NCBI RefSeq assembly: GCF_026262505.1
Contig: NC_067204.1
Coordinates: forward strand, 4,001,797 to 4,065,796
DNA from: Trichomonas vaginalis G3
Taxonomy: Eukaryota > Parabasalia > Trichomonadida > Trichomonadidae
Direction: 5' to 3'
DNA: 64,000 bases
The notes under the pieces were generated by a model. That model saw only the letters and a list, made by a program, of their open reading frames with translations. It searched no databases and was not told the DNA's origin. Numbering within the stretch: the stretch's first letter is position 1; each line of letters begins with the position of its first letter. Positions 20,636-29,409 of this stretch are shown here, piece by piece. The translations under genes and the position numbers were made by a program.

Positions 20636-20935
20636 TATATACATCATAAGGAACAATTCCCTCTAGATAGCTGGGAAACTTTCTCTAAATAACTTATCAT
20701 TTGGAGAAAGTTTCCCAGCTATCTACTGGGAACTAAAGGCTATGAGGCACTAATATATAATCAGTGCCTCATAGCCTTTAGTTTGTTATTAAAAACGAGA
20801 AAACTTGTTCGAAATGATAAACAATTTCGAACAAGTTTTCTCGTTTTAAGGAGGGAATTGTTCCTTATGATGCATACATTATAAATATATACATCATAAG
20901 GAACAATTTCCTCTAGATAGCTAGGAAACCCTAAA
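20636..20935 (+). repeat. Four-hairpin array, right part
   Basis: Continuation of the array at 18916-19333: the rest of Hc, then Hd, Ha, Hb, Hc and a truncated Hd (CTCTAGATAGCTAGGAAACC). Confidence 0.9.
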
Positions 20936-22618
20936 TTAACTATTAATCTTTGAGATATTTTTTTATTGAGGTTAATACGTTTTTCTAAATAATTAAAATG
21001 TAAAATTTTGATTGTGAACTCATCTCTAATATTTTGGCTCCTTAATATATTTGAATCATGATCTTTGAGAAGAGTTCTCAAAAGTATTCACAAAAGCTAT
21101 TTTTCCTTGAAATTTAAAAATCCTGTTTATCATATATTACCGAATTCAATTCCCTACATATTTCAAAATATTCTATGAACATTTCAATTTTTGAAAAAAA
21201 CATATTTTTTCCAAATATATTTATTATCATATTTCTAATAATATTTCCTAAAGCGTCACTTTTTACTTCCTCGACGATTATTTCCCTCTCAAAAAATTCA
21301 ATAGCTTACATTTTGACAGAACTTAATATGTAACAATTAAGGGTTGACCGACGTCCATTCAATTTTTGAGAGGGCATTCAAAATTTATTGATATTAAGTA
21401 TCAAATATCTCGTTATCTATAATTTTTTAAAACATGGTTGTTTCAGATAATGTTTTACCTTAATGAGATGTATGCAACGAGAATGAATTTTCGGTCACAA
21501 TATTGTTCTATAAAAATTTCAAAATTTTTCGATTTTTCTTTCGATTGGAAAAATTTTTTATGGATAAATTTTTTACAGAAATACTATGGAATTTTTAGAT
21601 AAAAACAGTGACATATCATGCATTATTGTACCCTTGATATAATGCAACAGATAAATCAGAAAAATAATGAGGTCGAAAAAACTCAAAAACGTTGACCGAC
21701 CTCTTTTTATCAAAACACCGCTACACATCATAGATCATTTTGCAACAGCGCTCCTCCGCGGATTCGACATATTTAATAAATTAGCAAAAAAAGTATAAAT
21801 CGTACTATTCGAATAGCACAATAGAAAGAATGAATATTAACAATTGTGTTTTTGATGATTAAAGGTTTGAAAAAGATAGTTTGAAAATAAATTTTTTTGT
21901 TTTGATTTTTTTCTATAAAAATTTTCTTTATTTTTAAAAAACTCCTCCATTTTGGAATGTTGCTAGAATTACAAACGGCAAAAGGAATTAATTATTGCTG
22001 AATATATATTTATTCCGTTCCAAATTGAAGTGTTTTGCAAAATGAGAATAATATCCCAAAGTTTTTTTGTATTAATCTTATAATCAAAATATTGATTCCT
22101 AACACCATATATCCATGTGTAACAGATTTTATAGAATAGTAATTCAAGCTGAATTATTCAGATATTGAAATCTGATCAATATCTAATAATACAGATGGTA
22201 TATTCAAATAGTTGTTTAAAAATGAATAGCTTCTTTGTATAAAAATGAATATTTTGTCACAAACTTTATATCATTCCCATTATATTTATTTCAGTAAAAT
22301 TTATTGGCACTATATACAATTTTGGAAAATTGAATATCATTTTATTACATATGTACTAATTTAATAAATGATCAAATTGCCAAAATCTTGAAATCGATTT
22401 CTAAAGTTGCTCAAAAATCGGAATACGTACAATTAATAATATCTTCATATGATGTTATTTGATTTGGTATACGAATTTTTGTCGCCGACATACCTTCCTG
22501 AAAAGATACGAACGATTTCGTTAATTTTTAAAAATTTGACATTGTTTATCTTAGCAAATGAATGTTAATTCTATTTTTGTAGAAATTATCATCAAAAAAC
22601 TGTTTTGTAAAATTCGAT
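20936..22618. other. A+T-rich gap, no gene seen
   Basis: Contains TAAGGGTTGACCGAC near 21341, matching the reverse complement of 43746-43762, and GTTGACCGACCTC near 21692. These look like ends of a dispersed element. No gene is supported. Confidence 0.45.
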
Positions 22619-22624
22619 TTCAAT
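22619..22624. repeat. Left target-site duplication of the Maverick (TTCAAT)
   Basis: TTCAAT directly precedes the left TIR and is repeated at 42870-42875. Confidence 0.9.
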
Positions 22625-22841
22625 AGTAGTATATGTTGACGGGTTGTGTGACTTTTTTTGTAAACGTAAGAATTCATACAATATTGAACGATTTTGTATC
22701 ATTTTTTTTAACATATGAAGTAAAAAATGTATGATTCTTACGGCTTTGATTCTTACGTTTTTGAATAAATCAAGATTTAAAAAATTTTCAAAATGTAAGA
22801 CATTTACACTCAGCCCATACATAATGAAATAAAAAATAAAA
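22625..22841 (+). repeat. Left TIR of the Maverick
   Basis: Pairs with 42652-42869 with about one substitution and one indel. Contains one CGTAAGAAT and two inverted copies (ATTCTTACG), possible integrase sites. Confidence 0.95.
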
Positions 22842-22882
22842 AAATAAAAAAATAAACGAGAAAAATTATGTCTCACATTTTT

Positions 22883-22990
22883 GAAGAACTGAAGGTGCTA
22901 CCATGTTACCATGTGCTACCAGGTTAATTAACTTCTTTTAAAAATGATGACAACATGACATTTTGACAACAGGTACGAAAGGAGGTATAA
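22883..22990 (+). repeat. Single copy of the ~120-bp Maverick internal repeat
   Basis: TTGAAGAACTGAAGGTGCTA, then CCATGTTACCATG and GACAACATGACATTTTGACA, diverged from the arrays at 31610-32056 and 35405-35895. Lies just inside the left TIR. Confidence 0.85.
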
Positions 22991-23042
22991 ATATAATGGA
23001 GTCATAATCAAAGACCTCATAAACGAGAAAAAGAAATTGAAA

Positions 23043-23403
23043 TTAATGATTATTTGAATTTATGAAATCAATTATTTGATTCATTCTTTCTTCAATCTCT
23101 TCTATTCTTTTTGTTAAATCATCAATTTTCATTAATGAGGTGATTCTTGATTGAGGAATAGATTTCAAACTAACCACCCCCTTTATTTTTGAAATTTTGA
23201 ATCCATCAACTTTAAACATTTTATTCAATTTACACGTTGTCAATTCTTCAAATAATTTTTTATTATTAGCATAATAGTCATTAAATTCTTCAACAGATGA
23301 AAAAATTTTTTTTCAGTAATTGGTTTAACAACGTTTATTTTTTGTTTGAAATTTTTTCATTTATTTCTCCTTCTGTTTCATTTATTTTTAAAATCGGTTT
23401 CAT
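23043..23403 (-). pseudogene. Coiled-coil Maverick protein, frameshifted
   Basis: An intact C-terminal frame (23243-23043) ends in a heptad-rich segment (DDLTKRIEEIEERMNQIIDF). A start codon at 23403-23401 with the usual Maverick context opens a Lys/Glu-rich N-terminus that connects to it if two single-base shifts near A-runs (about 23340 and 23310) are allowed. The total is about 120 codons. The function is unknown; a coiled coil suggests oligomerisation. Position next to the left TIR and a direction opposite to its neighbour are noted. Confidence 0.45.
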
Positions 23404-23469
23404 TTATCATTAAATAAAAATTAGAATATAAGTGATGAAATATATTTTTTAATTAATATTAAATCAGAA

Positions 23470-23755
23470 ATGGCGGCAGGATTCTTTAAAAAATTATGGG
23501 ATGGAATTAAGAAAGCTGCGGTTGGGTTTATAAAAATATTATTAAACCCGTTGCAAACTTTTTGGCACCAGTAGCGAAAACGGCAGGAACTATCATAGGT
23601 GGAGTATTAGGTACAAAGCAGGTAATCCGGCGATGGGAGCACAAGCAGGTAACGCAATTGGTGGAATTGCTGAAGGAATACTTAATAAAATAGGGGTAAA
23701 TAGTGGAAAAATAAATAAATATTATTTTTATCTTAGTATCGGTTGTAGTCTTTGA
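23470..23755 (+). pseudogene. Small amphipathic MAAG-FFKKLWD protein, frameshifted
   Basis: The frame opens MAAGFFKKLWDGIKKAAVGF and then shifts frame near 23535 and again near 23612. Allowing these shifts, the remainder is Gly/Ala-rich and hydrophobic (AGTIIGGVLGT, AIGGIAEGILNKIG), typical of a membrane-inserting protein. The start matches the minus-strand gene at 23940 (MAAGIFKKLWDK) and is similar in style to 1083-1325. I infer a small virion protein that disrupts membranes or binds the capsid interior. No database family can be claimed. Confidence 0.5.
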
Positions 23756-23769
23756 TAAACTTTTTTCTT

Positions 23770-23940
23770 TTATTTAATAATTTCTCTTATTGGGGCAGCT
23801 TTTGGCGTTATTGATTCAGCAACGTCACTAATTGCTTCTTTATTCTTAAATATCCAATTTGCTCCCTTCATTGTTTCCCAAACTTTATGCGCTCCTCTTT
23901 TTACTTTATCCCACAGTTTCTTAAATATACCTGCAGCCAT
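23770..23940 (-). CDS. Small amphipathic MAAG-IFKKLWD protein
   Basis: A 56-residue protein from ATG 23940-23938 to TAA 23772-23770. The N-terminus (MAAGIFKKLWDKVKRGAHKV) is an amphipathic basic helix nearly identical in plan to the plus-strand gene at 23470, so the two are inverted, convergent paralogues. The C-terminus is polar (EAISDVAESITPKAAP). A role as a minor capsid or membrane-active protein is inferred from composition and from location beside the capsid gene. Confidence 0.55.
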   Translation of the reverse strand: MAAGIFKKLWDKVKRGAHKVWETMKGANWIFKNKEAISDVAESITPKAAPIREIIK

Positions 23941-24009
23941 AGTTGATTATTTCATTAAAATTAAAAATTCATTTTCATCTTTTAATTTTGATTTTTTATT
24001 TATTAATAA

Positions 24010-25610
24010 ATGACGACTAACTATTTGGTGCCAAACACTAAACCGATTAATGGAAATGTGTTTCATTCATTCGAAAAGATAAATGAAATATTCGCAAAGA
24101 ATGACGGTAGAAGATATTATAGAGAACTTGAAAGTTCATGCTATGACTCTGATGCTCCATATTTTGATGATAAACAAACTCATTTAAGAATTACAAATCC
24201 GGCTCATGATGTGAACCAATTAGGTGACACATATATTAAACGCAAAGTTAAAGCAACTCTAGTTTCAAATAAAGCTTTCACATGTGATGCCGCTTTTAAA
24301 TGCATGCGTTTATTCGTTGGTTACAAATCATCAAATCAAAGCTTTAAACAATTAGAAGTAGAAACCGAAAGAGGTGATGCCGGTTATCTTCAGATGGATT
24401 GCGCCCGTGAATCTTTCGCATTTGCAACATATAAACCAAAATCAGAAAGGAAAGTTAAAAAGTTTGTTCATTCGTTATATAATAATGTTCAAAAATATGA
24501 TAACTCAGTATGTGGTAAATATATTGACCCTTCAGAAGTTTTCAAGAAAGCAAATGAAGAAGTTGATGTCACTTTTGATATGATTATTCCGGTAAATGAT
24601 TTGTTAGCATTTCAGGCGTTCGATGATTATCCTAAATCATTTGGTGATATCATTCTTAAATATTATGTTTTCAGGGATACTTTAGTATTTTGTCAGGTTG
24701 ACCCGTTAAGAGTTGCTGATTTACAAAATTACGTTTATGAAAAGATAACTGATGAAAATTATGAAAAGATTATGAATCATGTTTATAAATATGATCGCAA
24801 ATTCCAACAAATCGGACTTCCTGCCAAATTAATTACAAGCTTAGCCGCTACATCTGCTGACGCAACAGTTGATGACGTTATTATTTCATGCACAAAGATG
24901 GAAGTTTTAGAGGATAAATGCATTACACCAGGATACGGTTTAATTGAAGAATCAGTTAAAGCAATACCACGTTTATTCAGTAAGGAAGATCCATTCATGA
25001 TTCCAGCTCAACATATTGACGTTCGTTCACTAAATGGAGGTTGCATCACTCCTGAAGGTATCAGCTCAGATTTCTCATACGCTCTTCATAATGTTACAGA
25101 TGTTGTGTTAACATTTCCGAAGAATGCAATGCAAAGAACGGTTTTAGAAAATCCAATGCTTCGAGGTCTTCAGGTCACTATAGATTCCAGAAACTTCCCC
25201 GATCAAGCGATGACCACAGTGGGTGACATATTCTTTACACGTATGCTTCAAGCTTCTGATTTAGATGGAGTGAATGAATGCACGAAGAATACGAGGACTC
25301 ATTAACTAGACCACTGAATGATGATAATGGCACGCCATTAGCTAGAACATGGAAAGACCAAACTTCATTCTTATGCACTATTCCAGTTCAACGTGATGGA
25401 GCGGGTATATTCTTTGATGGATTAGAAACTTTCAACTCACAAGTTACAGTACAAGTGAAAGCTTATCCAATCATTCAGGGTGAAAATGACACTTACTGTT
25501 CAAAGGTGACAAATCCTCCTCAGGTTTGGTTTACTAGGACTACATATTGGACATGGACACCGGACGAAGGTTTGAAATATCATCCAACAGGTACACCCAC
25601 CACAGTATAG
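24010..25610 (+). pseudogene. Likely Maverick major capsid protein, one frameshift
   Basis: Frame 24010-25305 (431 codons) passes into frame 25278-25610 (110 codons) by a single shift near 25285, giving about 530 residues, a normal size for a double-jelly-roll capsid protein. The sequence is beta-rich with many short hydrophobic strands, has no catalytic motif, and ends ...TRTTYWTWTPDEGLKYHPTG. It directly precedes the packaging ATPase gene, the usual Polinton neighbourhood of the capsid gene. The assignment therefore rests on size, composition and position. The start has the Maverick context TTTTTTATTTATTAATAAATG. Confidence 0.5.
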
Positions 25611-25674
25611 AAGTTCATATGATGAAATATTGATGAATAGAAATGTTTAAAATTATAAATTTATTTTTGATTAA

Positions 25675-26501
25675 ATGGATTTAAATTCATCCACCCCTTA
25701 TGAAGAATTAGCAGGAGTATATAATACATACGTAGATGATATGATTAATGAAGCATTGAGTGATAATAGAAATGCTCTATCTAAGGAAAAATTAATGAAA
25801 ATTCCATATTCTGAATGTTACTTAAATTCAATCACTGCAGCAATTGGTAAACAAAATAAAGGTAAAACATTAACGATATTAAAACAAATTATCATTATTG
25901 CTAACACTTCCCCCATTCACATGTGTTAATTTATATCAACCGTTCGGTTCACCTTCAGATGATACATTTGAATCTTTAAAGCATTTAATCAAAATTCCAA
26001 TTATTTATTTATCACAAGAAGAAGCAGAAGATTATTTAAAAAACTTTTTAATGTATAAAGAATTATATAATACAATCAAGAAGCAAGGATTAGAGGATAA
26101 AATTATTGATAAACAACGGGATGAATTATTTGAAACACTTTCCATTTCAAATTTTGATAGAGAATTTTTACATTCACTCATTTTTCTAGATGATGCAGTG
26201 AAATCAAAACTAATAACAAATGAGAAATCATATTTTAATCAGTTATTAACTCAATGTCGACACATTCAGTGTTCATTCTTCATGGCTGTTCAATACTTCA
26301 AAGCATTAAGCACAAACATTAAATCAAATCTATCAACACTTTTCATTTTCAGTGGGTTTTAGTCGTCAACAGTTGAACGTTATGCTTTATCAAGTGAATT
26401 TACCAATGAGCATTAATGAACTTTACACACAATATCAGCAATTAGGTGAACATGGAAAAATAATAGTTGATTTAAATAAAGGAGGTGTTAAATTTGATTA
26501 A
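25675..26501 (+). pseudogene. FtsK/A32-type genome-packaging ATPase, two frameshifts
   Basis: Three frames make one protein of about 275 residues. 25675-25929 has the P-loop AIGKQNKGKTLTILKQI (GxxxxGKT). 25898-26362 has the Walker B strand LIFLDDAV and, downstream, QCRHIQCSFFMAVQYF, the motif-III region of viral packaging ATPases. A last frame (about 26352-26501) carries the C-terminus ending before TAA 26499-26501. In viruses and Polintons this enzyme pumps DNA into the capsid. Shifts occur at a C-run (about 25908) and a T-run (about 26357). The length fits the A32 family. Confidence 0.8.
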
Positions 26502-26541
26502 CTTTTTATAATTAATTTTTATTTTTTATTTATAATTAAAC

Positions 26542-27438
26542 ATGACAGAAATAGCAAATCTTCTACAGGTTCCATTAAAACAAGGGACAAACAAAAAGGG
26601 TCATATAATAGAACTATGAAAGTTCCAGATGGAATGAAAGAATTAGTTCATATTGTTGCCGGTCTTCAAAAAGATGTTAAACAAATGAGAAACGTTTTAA
26701 CATTACCAGAAGCTCAAGCATATGCCAAACGTCATGGACCAAATTGGGAAGCACAGAAGCAGACATTACGGGTCCAAATGGAAAACCTGATGGTATAAAT
26801 GAAGTTTTGTTACTGATGGTCAAGGTAATATTAAAGTCATAAATGGGTATAAATTAACTATAACTGATTATCCTAAACGTAAAGCATATAATGAACGTTA
26901 TCCTATGAATTTGATGAAAATGGAAAAGCTGTTAAACAATACATTGGAAGAAGGTGAAAATGGTCCAATTAATTCATACCGTTATAATCCATATTCTTAT
27001 TTCAATGAAGAATTAAATGCTATTGAAGAGGGACCGGATGGATTACCACGATATTCTAACCAGTTTGATGGTCAATATGCAAATATTAGACCTGAAATTC
27101 CAGCTAAGAAATTCTTTAAAGTTGCTTTATTCGATCCAGTGTTCAATGAACAGAAAGAAGCAATGAAAGCAGAATTTAAACCAATTCAAGTGGCAAGAAT
27201 TTCTTCATCTTCACTTTCAGAAGCGTTCAAGGAATTGATAAAGAAACCACTTTATTCTCAACAAGGTTATAACTTTGATTTAATTAAAGAAAGTGATAGA
27301 CGTAAATTAGAAAAATCAGATGGTTTTAAGAATGCATGTAATGAAATGATTAAAGATATTGTAAATGATAAAATAAGACTGGAAGAAACTCAAAGCAATA
27401 TCAATAACATAATTGGTGCAGTTACAAAGAAAGTATAA
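26542..27438 (+). pseudogene. Conserved-type Maverick virion protein candidate, several frameshifts
   Basis: A start at 26542 with Maverick context, then the frames 26616-26798 and 26905-27438 plus connecting pieces, read as one protein of about 300 residues if three or more single-base shifts are allowed. The middle (around 26790-26890) has a GPNGKPDG...NGYKLTITDYP pattern rich in turns. The last 170 residues are hydrophilic and helical. I have an impression of similar proteins in other trichomonad Mavericks, but no function is known to me. It lies between the ATPase and minor capsid genes. Confidence 0.45.
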
Positions 27439-27522
27439 GCAAACAATGATGAACCTTGGGATATTACCGTAACAACTAAATAAAACTTTAAATATATTTT
27501 TCTTTTTTTTATTCAATTATAA

Positions 27523-27802
27523 ATGAGAAGACGTTTCACAAGTCAAAAGAACACAAACGCAAAAGCAGAGATTACGGTTGGTTATAACGTAAATGATGAT
27601 AAATCACGAATTATTCAAAATGTTAAAGTTAATGTTAGCCCGAATTAACAAGGTCAGCAACTCAACCAAATTTATTAACTCGTGACTTACCGAAGAATGG
27701 GAGGAGAATGAAAACCATGAGAATGGAGACTCAATCATTTTATCTGAACCTGGTAAAGAACCCGTTGAAATTCCCACTTATCCAACATACCCAGCAACTT
27801 GA
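27523..27802 (+). pseudogene. Small basic Maverick protein, frameshifted
   Basis: ATG 27523 follows TTTTTTTTATTCAATTATAA. The frame (MRRRFTSQKNTNAKAEITVG...) stops after 40 codons, and another frame continues with an acidic/Pro-rich end (SEPGKEPVEIPTYPTYPAT) to TGA 27800-27802. The family is unknown. Confidence 0.35.
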
Positions 27803-27836
27803 TAACCCATATAAAATAGACATTAATTCTGAATTA

Positions 27837-28178
27837 ATGAAAATTTACCGTGATATAATAATTAATAATTATGATTCAATAATAAATTTAATTGATCAAT
27901 CCGGTTTAATTATTTTACCTTATGAATCATTAATTCACATTATCGCCATTCTTTGTGATGTTCAAGATTCAGACGTTAAGATTCAATTTTTCATAGATGA
28001 TGAGGTTTCATGCTGCGGAACAGTTGCAAAAATAAATCCTATAAAGGATATTAGCACAATTAAGATATCAAAGAACGGAACAACAACTGAACTTCATTTA
28101 ACATATAATGATATTTATAATAAAATAGTTGATGAATATAAAATATCACTTGAAAAATTCTTTGTTAAGGCTATTTAA
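27837..28178 (+). CDS. Unidentified Maverick protein
   Basis: 113 residues from ATG 27837. The frame is open back to 27708 and could start there, but that part overlaps the C-terminal frame of the preceding gene and reads less like protein. The sequence (MKIYRDIIINNYDSIINLID...) is rich in Ile/Asp/Lys with alternating strand-like segments and no motif I recognise. It lies in the capsid-side cluster and probably encodes a structural or accessory protein. Confidence 0.4.
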   Translation: MKIYRDIIINNYDSIINLIDQSGLIILPYESLIHIIAILCDVQDSDVKIQFFIDDEVSCCGTVAKINPIKDISTIKISKNGTTTELHLTYNDIYNKIVDEYKISLEKFFVKAI

Positions 28179-28241
28179 TATTCAAGCATTAACATTATCG
28201 AATAATAATCCTTTGAATCATAATCGATAATAATTGACCTT

Positions 28242-28655
28242 TCACCAGTTTCTATCGTTTGTTTTATTTTCTTTTTGTTCCCCACTATCTGGATCGGTCA
28301 TTGTAATTGTTTTTGTTATAGTATCAGCTTTATCTTTAACTTCAATCTTTTTTCCATCGGGATATTTAAACCAAAATTCCAAAAATTCGATATTGTCAAT
28401 CTGTTCATATTTTAATCTATCAATTACATTTTTAATACCATCTGAAAATCTTATGAAATGGTCATTATATGGGTTTGATTGAACTAAATTTGAATGAAGT
28501 GAAATATAACCCGTTGATGAATATGACATTGACTCATATTTTCTGAAAACACTAAAATTTATAACATGAATGAATTTCTTATTCGTTGAATTTATGAATT
28601 CTTGAGGTAATCTTATTCTAGTTTTATTTATCACTGGAAAATAACGCTTTACCAT
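28242..28655 (-). CDS. Maverick virion-protein candidate (relative of 231-1078)
   Basis: 137 residues from ATG 28655-28653; the open frame extends a little further upstream only by using TTG, and the promoter gap fixes the ATG. It shares with the 231-1078 gene the pattern YISLHSNLV...FLEFWFKYPDGKKIEV, probably beta strands. The C-terminus is Lys/Asp/Glu/Thr-rich. It is divergent from 28675-29385 with a 19-bp gap. A small capsid component is inferred from this repeated context in two Mavericks. It is much shorter than the other copy, so it may be truncated. Confidence 0.45.
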   Translation of the reverse strand: MVKRYFPVINKTRIRLPQEFINSTNKKFIHVINFSVFRKYESMSYSSTGYISLHSNLVQSNPYNDHFIRFSDGIKNVIDRLKYEQIDNIEFLEFWFKYPDGKKIEVKDKADTITKTITMTDPDSGEQKENKTNDRNW

Positions 28656-28674
28656 ATTTTTATTCGTAATAAAA
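28656..28674. promoter_or_regulatory. 19-bp bidirectional promoter between divergent Maverick genes
   Basis: ATTTTTATTCGTAATAAAA is the entire space between two divergent ATGs and closely resembles the 18-bp gap at 213-230. Confidence 0.55.
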
Positions 28675-29385
28675 ATGTCAATTATCAATATTATTTCGAA
28701 TAATAACTGTGAATTAAATTTAACAGTTAGCGGAATTTATAATGTTACTCTCGTTTCTGTGAGTGGTAAATTTAATCCCATTCTTTTAGACCCTTCAGAT
28801 TATATATCATTTATTAAAGATGACCATGAAAAAACGTATGATATGTATATAAATAATGTGATAGCGAAATGGGATATTAACATGATTTTAAGTTATTTAA
28901 ATGAATCATTTATCGTATGGTATGAAGAAAATTTTAAATCAAAACCTGATAAACTTTTTGAACTTGATGAAATAAATAACCTTATTAAATTCCCGCTGAA
29001 AATTAAATTTTGTACTCCTCATCTTCGTTCATTGTTGGGGATATTAAATTTTGAAAAAGATGTTGGGGATGTTTTGTATTCTGACACTGGTTCCAATTTC
29101 ATTTTAATCAAATGTGATAAAGTTAATACCCCAATGAGATTTTCACATCAAACATTAGACCCTAACTCTTACCCATCAATACAAAACATTTTATCCATCA
29201 ACTTAAACACATTTTCTTTATCATATCCGTTTCAATTATCTGGGAATTCATTTATTCTTCATTCAAAAGATTTATCAAATATTAAATTTAGAATAACTGA
29301 CCTATTTGATTGTGATTTAGAATTCATGAATGAAATATTATGGCAATTTCAAATAGAAAAAATAGCTGATGAGATAACAGATTAA
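28675..29385 (+). CDS. Minor capsid (penton-like) protein candidate, 236 aa
   Basis: An intact 236-residue beta-rich protein (MSIINIISNNNCELNLTVSG...), with a central segment TPMRFSHQTLDPNSYPSIQN and no enzyme motif. Its size and place between the capsid/ATPase genes and the fibre gene fit the single-jelly-roll minor capsid protein of Polintons. A structure prediction would be decisive. It starts directly after the 19-bp promoter. Confidence 0.4.
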   Translation: MSIINIISNNNCELNLTVSGIYNVTLVSVSGKFNPILLDPSDYISFIKDDHEKTYDMYINNVIAKWDINMILSYLNESFIVWYEENFKSKPDKLFELDEINNLIKFPLKIKFCTPHLRSLLGILNFEKDVGDVLYSDTGSNFILIKCDKVNTPMRFSHQTLDPNSYPSIQNILSINLNTFSLSYPFQLSGNSFILHSKDLSNIKFRITDLFDCDLEFMNEILWQFQIEKIADEITD

Positions 29386-29409
29386 ATATTTATTTTTAAA
29401 TCATAATAA

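Noticed and set aside
22500-22620. Bacterial or phage origin of the window, because of fibre, KilA-N and methyltransferase
   Set aside because: Ribosomal uS14 of eukaryotic type, karyopherin, CTD-type phosphatase and GT61 genes, plus Maverick, hAT and mariner elements, fit a protist nuclear genome.
22592-22876. 94-codon frame across the left TIR
   Set aside because: It covers non-coding terminal repeat and flank; the equivalent frame at 42690 is its mirror image.
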